The notes: generated by a model from the letters alone, not told the origin. A stretch of 64,000 bases of DNA from Bifidobacterium reuteri DSM 23975 (GCF_000741695.1 NZ_JGZK01000017.1:124001-188000); one strand, 5' to 3'. Counted from the stretch's first letter, positions 17,684 to 27,085 are shown. Numbers and translations are program-made.

Positions 17684-19141
17684 GGCTCTTCGGGTGTTTG
17701 TGTGGGTGTGGAGCACTGGTCCGGCCTTCTGGTTATTGGCGTCCGGGGAGTTGGAGGTCAAGTCCTCCGCATTTGAGCATGACGAGGCTGATGAGGTTGT
17801 CGAGGTTGCGGTAGCCGTAGCCGATCTTGATGGTGGTCTTGATCTTGTTGTTGATGGCCTCGAGCCTGGCGTTGGACAGTCCGGAACGGATGGTTGTGAG
17901 GATGTCGAAGTGGCGTCTGGCGATCTTCTCGCCGAGCGGGACGAATCCCGGGATGCCGGACAGGAACGCGTCCACGGCCCATTGGCGCAGCATGGGCGCG
18001 GCCTCGTCCGCCGTCTGCTTGAGGATCATCCTGAGGCGTTCCTTGAGCTTGTACGCCTCCCAGAGGGTCTCGTTGGTGTTCGCCACGCACTCCAATTGGG
18101 CCTTCTGGCCGGCGGTCAGGTCGCCCTCGTTCTTCAGCAGCGCCCATCTGGCGCCCTTGATCGGGTCCTTGGCGCCTTTCCGGGTCGTGCCGGCCTTTCT
18201 GGCCTCGCGCCATGCGGCGGTTCGGACCTTGTCGAGCGCGTCGGTCGCCCAGGACACGATGTGGAACCCGTCGAGGATGCGTTCGGCCTGCGGGCACCAG
18301 CGGAACGCGCACTCGTCGATCCACCGCGCCCCGTCGCCGGTGATCACCTGGATGGATGCGCGCTGGGCCGGCGTCAGCTGCTGGAAGAACAGGTCGAAGA
18401 CCTTCTCCCCGTGCCCCGGGTGCATCCAGACCACGCGCCCGCGGTCGTGGTCGACGACGACCGTCATGTACTTGTGGCCTTTTCTGTAGCTGGTCTCGTC
18501 CACGCCGATGGAACGCAGATGGTCGAACAGGCCGGCGCCCTGTTCGGCGCGCAGGTCGTCGGCCACGCGCCGGCAGATCGGCCCCACGCTCTTCCAGTCG
18601 ACGCGAGTCAGGGCCGACACGGCGCTGCGCGGCGCGTGCACGCTCAGCCACGCGACCTGTTGCTCGAAGTCATACGTGTACGCGCTCTTGCGTCTCGCCC
18701 ACGGCACCATCGCGACCGTCACGCCATGCCCGGCGCAGGCCACGCGCCGAGGCGCGTACTCCAGGAAAAGCCTCGCGCAGCCGATGTCGAGATGCCGCCA
18801 TCGTCGCGTGGGCAGACGGTCATACGGCCGGCCATGCCCGCCGCATTCGGCGCACCGGCCCGTGTCCCTCGCATACGGGCGGACCGGGACGACGACGGTC
18901 TCACGGCCGGTGCGATCCCGTTCGATGCGGGGCGTGCCGATCACGACGTTGGCGGGCAGATGCAGCATGCGCTTGAGCGCGCCGGCTGATATGGTGGGCA
19001 CAGGCGTTCCTCTGTTCTTCGGTTCTATTTCTTGGCGGAAACAAACCTAACAGGCGAACGCCCCTTCCATACCCGCATACACAAAAGCCCCGGCCACAAC
19101 GCCGAGGCTCAACACCCCACCACACAAACTGGCGAAGGCTC
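17684..19141 (-). mobile_element. Second, different ISL3-family insertion sequence, no target duplication
   Basis: The left end begins GGCTCTTCGGG (17684) and the right end on the opposite strand GAGCCTTCGCC (19141), both followed closely by GTTTGTGTGG, so imperfect inverted repeats bound the transposase gene. The flanks (GGAAATAT left, ATAATTAC right) do not match, so there is no 8-bp duplication. With the truncated GH43 on one side and the promoter region of the sugar-binding protein on the other, this suggests a deletion anchored at the IS. Confidence 0.85.
17733..19001 (-). CDS. ISL3-family transposase
   Basis: 422 residues starting with GTG. N-terminal zinc finger (CAECGGHG), then the DDE core with SIGVDETS for the first Asp, VITGDGARW for the second, and the C-terminal NARLEAINNKIK containing the catalytic Glu region. 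Full length, no internal stop. The best-conserved segments match the transposase at 14.2-15.4 kb, but the two are clearly distinct elements. Confidence 0.92.
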   Translation of the reverse strand: MPTISAGALKRMLHLPANVVIGTPRIERDRTGRETVVVPVRPYARDTGRCAECGGHGRPYDRLPTRRWRHLDIGCARLFLEYAPRRVACAGHGVTVAMVPWARRKSAYTYDFEQQVAWLSVHAPRSAVSALTRVDWKSVGPICRRVADDLRAEQGAGLFDHLRSIGVDETSYRKGHKYMTVVVDHDRGRVVWMHPGHGEKVFDLFFQQLTPAQRASIQVITGDGARWIDECAFRWCPQAERILDGFHIVSWATDALDKVRTAAWREARKAGTTRKGAKDPIKGARWALLKNEGDLTAGQKAQLECVANTNETLWEAYKLKERLRMILKQTADEAAPMLRQWAVDAFLSGIPGFVPLGEKIARRHFDILTTIRSGLSNARLEAINNKIKTTIKIGYGYRNLDNLISLVMLKCGGLDLQLPGRQ

Positions 19142-19172
19142 ATAATTACTTGCATTGCTCAATAAATCCGCT

Positions 19173-19239
19173 GCTGAAAACGCTTCGAAACTTTCGATAA
19201 TGTACATGTCCAATGGCGTGAACATAAAAGGAGACGACA
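19173..19239 (+). promoter_or_regulatory. Candidate xylan-operon promoter with LacI-type operator
   Basis: The 13-bp perfect palindrome TCGAAACTTTCGA (19185-19197) has the GAAA-n-TTTC core usual for LacI-family operators. It overlaps a possible promoter: CTGAAA (19174-19179), 16-bp spacer, GATAAT (19196-19201). AAAAGGAGA just before the ATG at 19240 is a strong Shine-Dalgarno. No LacI-type gene is in the window. Confidence 0.55.
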
Positions 19240-20517
19240 ATGAAGTTCAAGACCATTGCAGCTGCTACGTAGGCCGTTGCGACGCTGATTGGCATGGCTG
19301 GCTGCGGCACTTCGAGCAATGCCAATGACGATAAGACCATCACGTTCTGGCACAATGCCTCATCCGGTGACGGCAAGCAGTATTGGGCCGATCTTGCGGC
19401 TGCGTTCGAAAAGAAGAACCCGGGTGTGAAGATCGAGATCCAGGCCATCCAGAACGAAGACTTCGCTGGCAAGCTCCAGACCGCCATGCAGGATCCCGCA
19501 TCGGGTCCTGATGTGTACATGTCTCTTGGCGGCGCGAAGACCCAGGAGATGATCGACGCAGGCCAGTCTCTGGATCTGACGGACAAGATCTCCGATACCG
19601 TCAAGACCGATATGAAGACCACCCTTTCCGCAGCCACCTTTGACGGCAAGGTCTATGGTGTTCCGGTCTCCGTTGAGCCAGGCGGCATCTCGTATTCCAA
19701 GGACCTGTTCTCTCAGGCGGGAATCACCGAGGCTCCCACCACCTTCTCCGAGCTCAAGGCCGACGCGCAGAAGCTCAAGGATGCAGGCATCACGCCGATT
19801 GCGCTGGGTGGAAAGGATGCATGGCCTGCGGCACATTGGTACTACTGGCTGGCATTGCGCGAATGCTCACCGTCCGTGTACTCCAAGGGCACGGAAAAGC
19901 AGGACTTCTCCGACAAGTGCTGGACTCGGGCCGGTGACGATCTGAAGGAATTGGCGGACATGGATGTCTTCAATGAAGGATACATGACCACCACGGCCCA
20001 GCAGGGTGCCAACTCCTCCGCCGGCTTGCTGGCAAACCACAAGGCCGCCATGGAACTGATGGGTGCATGGGAGCCGGGCGTGCTGAAGGACCTCACCCCT
20101 GATCAGCAGCCGATGGCCGATCTCGGATTCTTCGCTTTCCCCTCCGTTGACGGAGGCAAGGGCGAGGATGGTGCTCTGATGGGTGGCGTCACCTACTTCC
20201 AGGTGAACCCCGAAGCTCCCGACATCGCCGTCGACTTCGTGAACTTCATGGCCGAAAAGGACAATCAGGAGAAGTACGCAACCGCCTTCTCCACCATCCC
20301 CGCTTCGACCGCGGCCCGCGGAGCCGTGAATGATGAATCCCTCAAGGCAGTGCTCGAATTCCTCAACCAGTCCTCCTCCATGCAGCTGTGGATGGACACC
20401 GCTCTGGGAACCAATATCGGCACCGCTTTGAACTCTGGTGTGGTCAACATGCTGTCCGGCAAGGGCTCTTCGCAAGACATCGTCAAGGCCATGCAGGACG
20501 CGGCGGCCAAGGGCTGA
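19240..20517 (+). pseudogene. Sugar ABC transporter substrate-binding lipoprotein with amber codon in its signal peptide
   Basis: The ATG at 19240 behind a strong AAAAGGAGA begins MKFKTIAAAT, then TAG at 19270-19272, then [11 protein letters not shown] in the same frame. That is a complete lipoprotein signal with lipobox GMAGC interrupted at codon 11. The remaining 407 codons are an intact family 1 (maltose/xylo-oligosaccharide type) solute-binding protein. An internal ATG at 19294 falls inside the lipobox and would give a protein without an export signal. The gene heads the transporter operon and should bind imported xylan fragments. Unless the stop is suppressed or is a sequencing error, the transporter lacks a secreted receptor. 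Confidence 0.85.
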
Positions 20518-20533
20518 TCGCCATCGTAAGGCA

Positions 20534-20569
20534 GGCTGCGGATGCGGTTGTCACACCGTTTCCGCAGCC
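20534..20569 (+). terminator. Intercistronic hairpin after the binding-protein gene
   Basis: GGCTGCGGA (20534-20542) pairs with TCCGCAGCC (20561-20569), with an inner CGGT/ACCG. No T-tract. A stem here commonly protects the 5' binding-protein message or partly terminates transcription, giving more receptor than permease. Confidence 0.6.
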
Positions 20570-20610
20570 GCCATTCGATGAATCGCTAACAACATCTGTG
20601 GAGTAAGAGC

Positions 20611-21636
20611 ATGACGAGTACAAGCAACACCAACGTATCCGTGAAACATCGGAGCAAGCGCGTCACCGACGGCAAGGTACGCCGCAACATCGAGATCTTC
20701 ATTCTTTCCGCACCGGCCATCATCCTGTTCTGCGCTTTTGTGATTCTTCCCATCATTCTGGGCGCGTACTACGGATTCTATAAGTGGAAGGGCTTCGGCA
20801 CCCCCTCGAAGAACGGAAAGTTCGTCGGGCTGCAGAACTACGTCACCGCTCTGAGCGATCCCAACTTCCAGGCGGCCATCCTGCACACCTTCGAAATCGT
20901 CGTTTGCTCTTTGGTCATCCAAGCGCCGCTGGCGATTCTGTTCGCATTGCTGCTCAATCAGAAATTCAAAGGCCGTGCACTGATCCGCACCCTCATCTTC
21001 GTGCCCTATGTGGTGTCCGAAGTCATTGTCGGCACCGGCTGGAGCCTGCTGCTGCAGAAGACCGGAGCGGTCAACCAGCTTCTCGGCAAGATCGGTATCG
21101 AAGGGCCGGACTGGCTGGCCGATCCGAAGATCGCAATCTGGACGCTGCTATTGCTGATCAGCTGGAAATACATCGGTTTTGCCGTCATCCTCATGCTCGC
21201 CGGCATGCAGTCCATCCCCGAGGAGCTGTATGAGGCCGCCAGGGTGGATGGAGCCGGTTTCTGGCAGATGCAGAAGAGCATCACGCTGCCGCTGCTGGCG
21301 CCGACCCTGCGCATCTGGGTGTTCTTGTCGATGATCGGTTCCCTGCAGCTGTTCGATTTGGTCTACATCATCTGGGGCCAATACGTATCCACCACGGCGG
21401 GAGTGTCCACCATGGCCACCTACATGGTGCGTGAAGGCCGAGGAGCCGGCAACTACGGCTATGGTTCCGCAGTCGCCCTCATTATCTTCATCATCTCCCT
21501 GATTGTGGCTTTGACATATCAGCGTTTCGTGTTGAGCCGTGATCTGGACGGTGCGCTGACCGAGCAGAAGCAGGCGAAGAAGCGCGCGGCGAAGCGCGCC
21601 AAGGAGGCCCAGCGTCTTGCTGAGGCCGCACAGTGA
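20611..21636 (+). CDS. Sugar ABC transporter permease, MalF/UgpA-like
   Basis: 341 residues with six hydrophobic segments. The coupling-loop motif EELYEAARVDGAGFWQMQ(K) near residue 205 matches the EAA loop that docks the ATPase subunit. A basic Lys/Arg/Ala C-terminal tail of about 30 residues follows. It forms the channel with the next gene, overlapping it at the start. No dedicated ATPase gene lies in this locus, as is usual for bifidobacterial oligosaccharide importers that share an MsiK-type ATPase. Confidence 0.92.
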   Translation: MTSTSNTNVSVKHRSKRVTDGKVRRNIEIFILSAPAIILFCAFVILPIILGAYYGFYKWKGFGTPSKNGKFVGLQNYVTALSDPNFQAAILHTFEIVVCSLVIQAPLAILFALLLNQKFKGRALIRTLIFVPYVVSEVIVGTGWSLLLQKTGAVNQLLGKIGIEGPDWLADPKIAIWTLLLLISWKYIGFAVILMLAGMQSIPEELYEAARVDGAGFWQMQKSITLPLLAPTLRIWVFLSMIGSLQLFDLVYIIWGQYVSTTAGVSTMATYMVREGRGAGNYGYGSAVALIIFIISLIVALTYQRFVLSRDLDGALTEQKQAKKRAAKRAKEAQRLAEAAQ

Positions 21637-21650
21637 ACGAGGTAAGTGAA

Positions 21651-22532
21651 ATGTCAGCAGCAATCTCCACGTCAACAAAGTTCACCGCCAAGAACGGATA
21701 CCGGCTTTCGTCCAAGACACCTTGGGGCAACCCTGCCGTGTATTTCTTCTCACTGGTCCTGGTCGCCATCTGCGTCACTCCGGTGCTGTACATCATCTTC
21801 GGCGGCTTCCGCACCAATTCCCAGATCACGAACGATCCTGCCGGATTCCCGAATCCCTGGGTCATCGACAACTACGTCGAGGTGATCGCCAGCGACATCT
21901 TCTGGGGTGAATTGGTCAACTCACTGATTGTCGGCATCTCGACGATGATAGGTGTGGTAGTGCTCGGCATCATGGTGAGCTTCGTCATCGCCCGATACCG
22001 TTTCCGCTATGCGCCCCTGATGTATGCGCTGTTCTCCGCGGGCCTGATGTTCCCGATGACGGTCGGTATCACTCCGCTGTATCTGATGATTCGCAACTTG
22101 GGACTGTCGAACTCGCTTGCAGGCATCATTCTGCCGCAGATCGCCTTTGGCCTGCCGCAGACCATCATCATTCTGGTGCCATTCCTCCAGTCCATTCCGA
22201 TGGAGCTTGAGGAGGCGGCGCTGCTGGATGGCTGCTCGCGTCTCGGATTCTTCGCCCGCATGGTCATCCCGCTGTCCATGCCCGGTGTGGCGACAACAGG
22301 CATTCTGACATTCGTCGGAAGCTGGAATTCATACATGCTCCCGCTCTTCGTGCTCAGCAGCGACAGCAAATACACTTTGCCGCTCGGCGTGCAGATGTTC
22401 AGCTCGGAACACTCCGTGGACACCGCCCGAGTGCTTGCCTTCACCTCTCTTGCCATGCTGCCCGCCTTGATCTGCTTCACCATCTTCCAGAAGAAGATCG
22501 TGGGCGGTCTGACAGGAGCGGTCAAGGGCTGA
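21651..22532 (+). CDS. Sugar ABC transporter permease, MalG/UgpE-like
   Basis: 293 residues from the ATG at 21651, preceded by GAGGT at suitable spacing; an in-frame GTG at 21633 overlapping the previous stop is less likely. Six membrane segments; the EAA loop reads MELEEAALLDGCSRLGFF. Partner of the upstream permease in the oligosaccharide importer, by context for xylo- or arabinoxylo-oligosaccharides. Confidence 0.92.
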   Translation: MSAAISTSTKFTAKNGYRLSSKTPWGNPAVYFFSLVLVAICVTPVLYIIFGGFRTNSQITNDPAGFPNPWVIDNYVEVIASDIFWGELVNSLIVGISTMIGVVVLGIMVSFVIARYRFRYAPLMYALFSAGLMFPMTVGITPLYLMIRNLGLSNSLAGIILPQIAFGLPQTIIILVPFLQSIPMELEEAALLDGCSRLGFFARMVIPLSMPGVATTGILTFVGSWNSYMLPLFVLSSDSKYTLPLGVQMFSSEHSVDTARVLAFTSLAMLPALICFTIFQKKIVGGLTGAVKG

Positions 22533-22587
22533 TTCGTGTGACCGACAATCACACCTCGACCATCAACCATCACATTCCATACCTGTA

Positions 22588-22650
22588 CCGCGGGAAGGAC
22601 GGCTTCCGAGCTGTTTTCGGGGTGATTCCTTTCCCGGAACCTTCCCGCGG
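22588..22650 (+). terminator. Intercistronic hairpin after the permease genes
   Basis: CCGCGGGAAGG (22588-22598) pairs perfectly with CCTTCCCGCGG (22640-22650), an 11-bp stem, without a T-tract. It separates the transporter genes from the glycosidase genes and may act as partial terminator or RNA-processing signal. Confidence 0.6.
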
Positions 22651-22682
22651 CACGCCCTATTCTTTTCAATGAGGAGAAGAAC

Positions 22683-24311
22683 ATGAAAATCTCCAACCCG
22701 GTGCTTCCCGGATTCAATGCCGACCCCTCGATGATCCGCGTAGGCGACACCTATTACATTGCCAACTCCACATTTGACTGGTGGCCGGGCGTGAGGCTGC
22801 ATGAGTCCAAGGACATGGTTCATTGGAATCTCCTGCCCAGCCCCCTGAACCGCATCTCCCAGCTGGATATGAAAGGCAATCCCTCCGGTGGCGGTGTCTG
22901 GGCCCCGGACCTGTCATATGCGGACGGCAGGTTCTGGCTAGTCTATTCGAACGTGAAAATCGTCAACGGAGCGTTCAAGGATTGCGCGAATTATCTGGTC
23001 ACAGCCGAAGACATCCACGGTCCGTGGAGCGAACCGATCCGCATCAACGGAGTGGGCTTCGACGCCAGCCTCTTCCATGACGACGACGGGCGCAAATATC
23101 TGGTTCAGCAGACTTGGGACTTCCGCGAATACCATCACGCTTTCAACGGCATCACCTTGACCGAATTCGATACGGCAACCATGCAATTGAAGCCGGAAAC
23201 AGCCCGTACCATCTGGCAAGGCACCGATGTCAAGCTCGTCGAGGGACCTCACCTCTACAAAATCGACGGCTGGTACTACCTCTTCGCGGCCGAGGGCGGC
23301 ACACAGTATGAGCATCAGGAATCCGTGGCCCGCTCGCGTACGCTGGATGCCGATTCCTTTGAAGGTGATCCGCACAACCCGTTCATCTCCAATTTCGATA
23401 CACCTGACACCTACCTGCAGAAGCAAGGACATGGCGCATTGGTGGAGACCCCCGGCGGTGAATGGTATTACGCTTCCCTGTGTGGGCGCCCATGGAGGCA
23501 TGATACGGAATCATCCCACGGAGTGCGCGGATGGTGCACACTCGGACGGGAAACCTCAATCCAGAAAGTCGAATGGGATGAGGACGGCTGGCCATATGTG
23601 GTCGGTGGACATGCCGGTGAACGGTATGTCGAAGCCCCACATGATGCCATCGTCACCGATGCCCCTACTGGCCACTCCCAGCATGATGAGTTCGAGTCGG
23701 ATGTTCTCGACCCCAATTGGAACACGCTGCGTGTGCCGTTTACCGATGCCATGGGGCATGTGGGCGGTGGGGCGCTGACCTTGCGCGGGCAAGGTTCGCT
23801 GTCCAACCTGTTCGAGCTTTCGCTGATCGGACGCCGTTGGCAGGCCTTCGACTTTGACGCCGAAACCAAAGTGACCTTCAATCCGGACAACTACATGCAA
23901 ATGGCCGGACTGGTGAATTTCTACAACCACATCTGCTGGTCGTGGGCATTCGTCACTTGGTGCGAGGATTGCGGCAGACGGGTGATTGAGGTGGCCCAGA
24001 ACGATTTTGACGGGTACACCTCATTCCTCAAAGACAAGGCCATCGCAATACCGGACGACGTCGAATCCGTATGGCTTCGTACCAAGGTTCGTACCAAGAC
24101 CTACACCTACGAGTACTCATTCGATGGCGAAGCCTGGCATGAGATTCCGGTCACCTTGGATGCCGCAGTGCTTTCCGACGATTATGTGGCCAGCCATTAT
24201 GGCGGTTTCTTCACCGGTGCCTTTGTATGCCTTGCCGCCGTGGACCTCGCCGGTTATGGCAAGGAGGCCGTATTCGATTACTTCGATTACCGGGAGACTG
24301 AAGCCGAATAG
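22683..24311 (+). CDS. GH43 beta-xylosidase (XynB type, subfamily 11-like)
   Basis: 542 residues, strongly resembling XynB beta-xylosidases of Bacillus. The N-terminal five-blade propeller carries the catalytic triad at the expected places: base Asp14 (FNADPS), pKa modulator Asp127 (FDASLF) and acid Glu187 (LVEGPHLY). A C-terminal beta-sandwich of about 200 residues (DUF1349-like) follows from about residue 330 and closes the active site in this subfamily. No signal peptide, so it acts on imported xylo-oligosaccharides in the cytoplasm and releases xylose from non-reducing ends. Shine-Dalgarno GAGGAGAAG before the ATG. Confidence 0.93.
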   Translation: MKISNPVLPGFNADPSMIRVGDTYYIANSTFDWWPGVRLHESKDMVHWNLLPSPLNRISQLDMKGNPSGGGVWAPDLSYADGRFWLVYSNVKIVNGAFKDCANYLVTAEDIHGPWSEPIRINGVGFDASLFHDDDGRKYLVQQTWDFREYHHAFNGITLTEFDTATMQLKPETARTIWQGTDVKLVEGPHLYKIDGWYYLFAAEGGTQYEHQESVARSRTLDADSFEGDPHNPFISNFDTPDTYLQKQGHGALVETPGGEWYYASLCGRPWRHDTESSHGVRGWCTLGRETSIQKVEWDEDGWPYVVGGHAGERYVEAPHDAIVTDAPTGHSQHDEFESDVLDPNWNTLRVPFTDAMGHVGGGALTLRGQGSLSNLFELSLIGRRWQAFDFDAETKVTFNPDNYMQMAGLVNFYNHICWSWAFVTWCEDCGRRVIEVAQNDFDGYTSFLKDKAIAIPDDVESVWLRTKVRTKTYTYEYSFDGEAWHEIPVTLDAAVLSDDYVASHYGGFFTGAFVCLAAVDLAGYGKEAVFDYFDYRETEAE

Positions 24312-24334
24312 AAGGATCCCTGATGGGATCTGCA

Positions 24335-24394
24335 AGCTTGGAGCCGTGCGTGGGGCACGACTCCAAGCGTTGTTCCGATAGAGCCGGAACAACG
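24335..24394 (+). terminator. Intercistronic hairpins before the xylanase gene
   Basis: Two adjacent stems: CTTGGAG with CTCCAAG, and CGTTGTTCC (24368-24376) with GGAACAACG (24386-24394). No T-tract. They fill the gap between beta-xylosidase and xylanase and could set separate expression of the secreted enzyme. Confidence 0.55.
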
Positions 24395-24426
24395 CATCCA
24401 TGTTGCCGAAATGAAAGGAGACAAGC

Positions 24427-26946
24427 ATGGAGCACAGTCAAGAGTATCGGAATGGCGGGATGCGACGATGGTCCCGCATTGCGATTGCTGCGTCTACGGC
24501 ATTGCTGCTGATGGGCGGTGCACTTGTTCCCAGTGCCTATGCACAAGAGCAGCCGGCGGCGTCCGAGACTCCAAGTTCGATCAAGGACGCCTATGGCGCA
24601 CTCGGCATGAATGCCGGTGTGGCCATCGATACCCGAGAGGTCGGCAATGATGCGGCCAAACAGGTCGTGCTGAAGAACTTCAACCAGATCACGGCGGAAA
24701 ACGATATGAAGCCTGAATACTGGTACAACGATGCTCACGAATTCAGCATGCCGGAGAACGCGAAGACGCTGCTCCATTTCGCTGCGGACAATGGTTTGGC
24801 GGTATATGGCCACGTATTGGCTTGGCACAGTCAGACGCCGGATTGGTTCTTCCAGGCCGATGAGAACTGCGCGGATCAGAATCCGACTGCGGGCGTTATC
24901 GAAGGCTGCGCGTTGGCCAGCAAGGATCAGATGCTGGAGCGCGAGCGTGCGCACATCGAAAATGTCGCGAAGGCCATCGCCGACGAGTTCGGCAAATTCG
25001 GCAGTGACACGAATCCGATCAAGGCGTTCGACGTGGTGAATGAGACCATCAATGACGGCGATAGTCCGGAAACCAATGGTATGCGTAACTCGCTGTGGTA
25101 TCAGATCACCGGCGAGGATTACATCGACAAATCATTTGAATACGCCAACCAGTACCTGAACGGTGAATACGCCGAACCTGGCGTGACCCATCCGGTGACG
25201 CTGTTCATCAATGACTACAACACTGACAGTGCCGGCAAACTGGGACGTTATCAGTCATTGATCAAACGACTGGTCGAGCGCAACGTACCATTCGACGGCA
25301 TCGGTCATCAGATGCACATCCAATTGACCACCAGCACAGCCAACGTGGAGAACGCGTTGGAGACCATGAGCGCTTTCGGCAAGAAGCAGGCCATCACCGA
25401 GCTGGATGTGGCCACCGGCACTCCCGTCACACAGGCCAAGCTGGTTGAGCAAGGCCAGTTCTACTACAAGATGAACCAGATCATCAAAGAGCAGCAGGAG
25501 AAGCACCACCAGTTCTTCTCGGTGAGTGTGTGGGGTGTCAATGATGGCAGGTCATGGCGAAACTCCGAAGGAGCTCCGCTGCTGTTCAACGACGAGTATC
25601 AGGCCAAGCCCGCCTACACCGGTTTCATCGGCGACAAGGACAATCTGCCTGAGACCATCAAGACGATGAACGTGTTCAAATCCGCCGAAGCCACGGTGGA
25701 TGCGGCACTGCCTTCCGATGGCACTACGGCAGGTTCGGCCTCCATCTGGTCGAAGCTTCCTTCCGCGCCGTTCGCTAAGAGCGAGGGTGCGGTGACCGGC
25801 ACATTCCTGTCGTACTGGAATGACGGCACCCTGACCACTTATACGGATGTCAACGACGCGACCAGAACCGAAGGCGATGCCGTGACCATTACCGTCGGCG
25901 ATGCACGATATGTGGTCGACCGTCTTACCGGCAAAGCCGACAACGGCGCCACTGCCACGGTTGCCGAGCGTGCTGACGGCACTGGTTACCAGGCCGTGGT
26001 GACCGTACCTGCGGCCACTGCCGAAAACACGACCATCGACGCCAATGTGCAAGCCACCGATGCCGCCACCAATGAGACCAATGGGTGGAATGCCGGTAAC
26101 GTCAAGGGCACCATGTCGTTGATTCAGCAGCTGTACTACACCGAAACCAATGCGGTTCCGGCAGATGCGCAGGCGCCGGTCGTTGACGGTGATGGTGCGG
26201 ATGTCGTGTGGCAGCAGGCGAATGAGGTGTCGCTGGACGCGGTCACCTCGGGAGTCGGTCAGGTGGAAGCCCAGGCCACTGCCAAAACACTGTGGAAGGG
26301 CGACAAGCTCTACGCACTGGTGCAGGTCAAGGATCCGAATGTGAGCCTGACCAACAGCAACCCATGGGAGAAGGACTCCGTCGAGGTGTTCATCGACCGT
26401 GGCAATACCAAGGGCACGGCATACACCGATGACATCCAGCAGATTCGTGTCTCCGCGGACGGCAAGGAACTCTCCTTCGGCTCCGGCGCCGCAACGGATG
26501 TGCAAGCCGCAAGGGTCTCTTATGGTGCGAAGATCGTGGATGGTGGCTATTCGGTCGAAATAGCCATCGACCTGGGCGAAGGTGACCATGCGGGAACCTT
26601 CCAGGGTCTTGATTTCCAGATCAACGATGCCAAGGACGGTGCCCGAGTGGGCACTCTCAACTGGGCCAATCTCAAGAGCGACGGTTACAAGACCGCCGAA
26701 GATTGGGGTGTCACCCGTCTTGTCACCGAGAAGCAGACGCAGCCGGTCAGCCCTGATGACGGCAAGGACAATGCCGGCGATAACAATGTCGGCGATGCGG
26801 GCAACAAGCATTCCAACACCGCTGCCAAGCAGGATGGCACATCGATCGCCGACACCGGCTCCAGCGTGCTGTCAATGCTGGCGGGAGCGATTGTGCTGCT
26901 CGCCGTTGCCGGTGCACTGACTGTCTTGCGTAGGCATTTGCTGTGA
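24427..26946 (+). CDS. Secreted, wall-anchored GH10 endo-1,4-beta-xylanase with CBM9-like module
   Basis: 839 residues. Signal peptide (about 1-40, hydrophobic core, cleavage near AYAQ). GH10 barrel about 50-410 with acid/base Glu206 (FDVVNE) and nucleophile Glu325 (ITELDV). A linker/Ig-like part follows, then a CBM9-like module from about residue 580 (APVVDGDGADVVW; KDSVEVFID). The C-terminal end has a sorting signal of IADTG form, a hydrophobic helix and RRHLL, so the enzyme should be sortase-linked to the wall. It cleaves the xylan backbone outside the cell to feed the importer encoded upstream. Shine-Dalgarno AAAGGAG. The only secreted glycosidase of the locus. Confidence 0.93.
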   Translation: MEHSQEYRNGGMRRWSRIAIAASTALLLMGGALVPSAYAQEQPAASETPSSIKDAYGALGMNAGVAIDTREVGNDAAKQVVLKNFNQITAENDMKPEYWYNDAHEFSMPENAKTLLHFAADNGLAVYGHVLAWHSQTPDWFFQADENCADQNPTAGVIEGCALASKDQMLERERAHIENVAKAIADEFGKFGSDTNPIKAFDVVNETINDGDSPETNGMRNSLWYQITGEDYIDKSFEYANQYLNGEYAEPGVTHPVTLFINDYNTDSAGKLGRYQSLIKRLVERNVPFDGIGHQMHIQLTTSTANVENALETMSAFGKKQAITELDVATGTPVTQAKLVEQGQFYYKMNQIIKEQQEKHHQFFSVSVWGVNDGRSWRNSEGAPLLFNDEYQAKPAYTGFIGDKDNLPETIKTMNVFKSAEATVDAALPSDGTTAGSASIWSKLPSAPFAKSEGAVTGTFLSYWNDGTLTTYTDVNDATRTEGDAVTITVGDARYVVDRLTGKADNGATATVAERADGTGYQAVVTVPAATAENTTIDANVQATDAATNETNGWNAGNVKGTMSLIQQLYYTETNAVPADAQAPVVDGDGADVVWQQANEVSLDAVTSGVGQVEAQATAKTLWKGDKLYALVQVKDPNVSLTNSNPWEKDSVEVFIDRGNTKGTAYTDDIQQIRVSADGKELSFGSGAATDVQAARVSYGAKIVDGGYSVEIAIDLGEGDHAGTFQGLDFQINDAKDGARVGTLNWANLKSDGYKTAEDWGVTRLVTEKQTQPVSPDDGKDNAGDNNVGDAGNKHSNTAAKQDGTSIADTGSSVLSMLAGAIVLLAVAGALTVLRRHLL

Positions 26947-26974
26947 GACAGTTGAGCATCTGAATTGATTCGAA

Positions 26975-27025
26975 CGGATGCGGCCGTTCTGCTCACACAC
27001 ACTGTGCGGCAGATGGCCGCATCCG
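26975..27025 (+). terminator. Intercistronic hairpin after the xylanase gene
   Basis: CGGATGCGGCC (26975-26985) pairs perfectly with GGCCGCATCCG (27015-27025), extended inwards by CTGC/GCAG. The strongest stem in the locus. No T-tract. Likely attenuator or 3' protective structure for the xylanase message. Confidence 0.6.
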
Positions 27026-27085
27026 ACGAATTGCGCAAAGACATGCACGTCGCTCGTCAGCCTATTCATACGAAAGGAAGGACAT

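Noticed and set aside
17684..19141. An 8-bp target duplication for the second IS
   Set aside because: The flanks GGAAATAT and ATAATTAC do not match in direct orientation, even when the end is shifted by a base or two.
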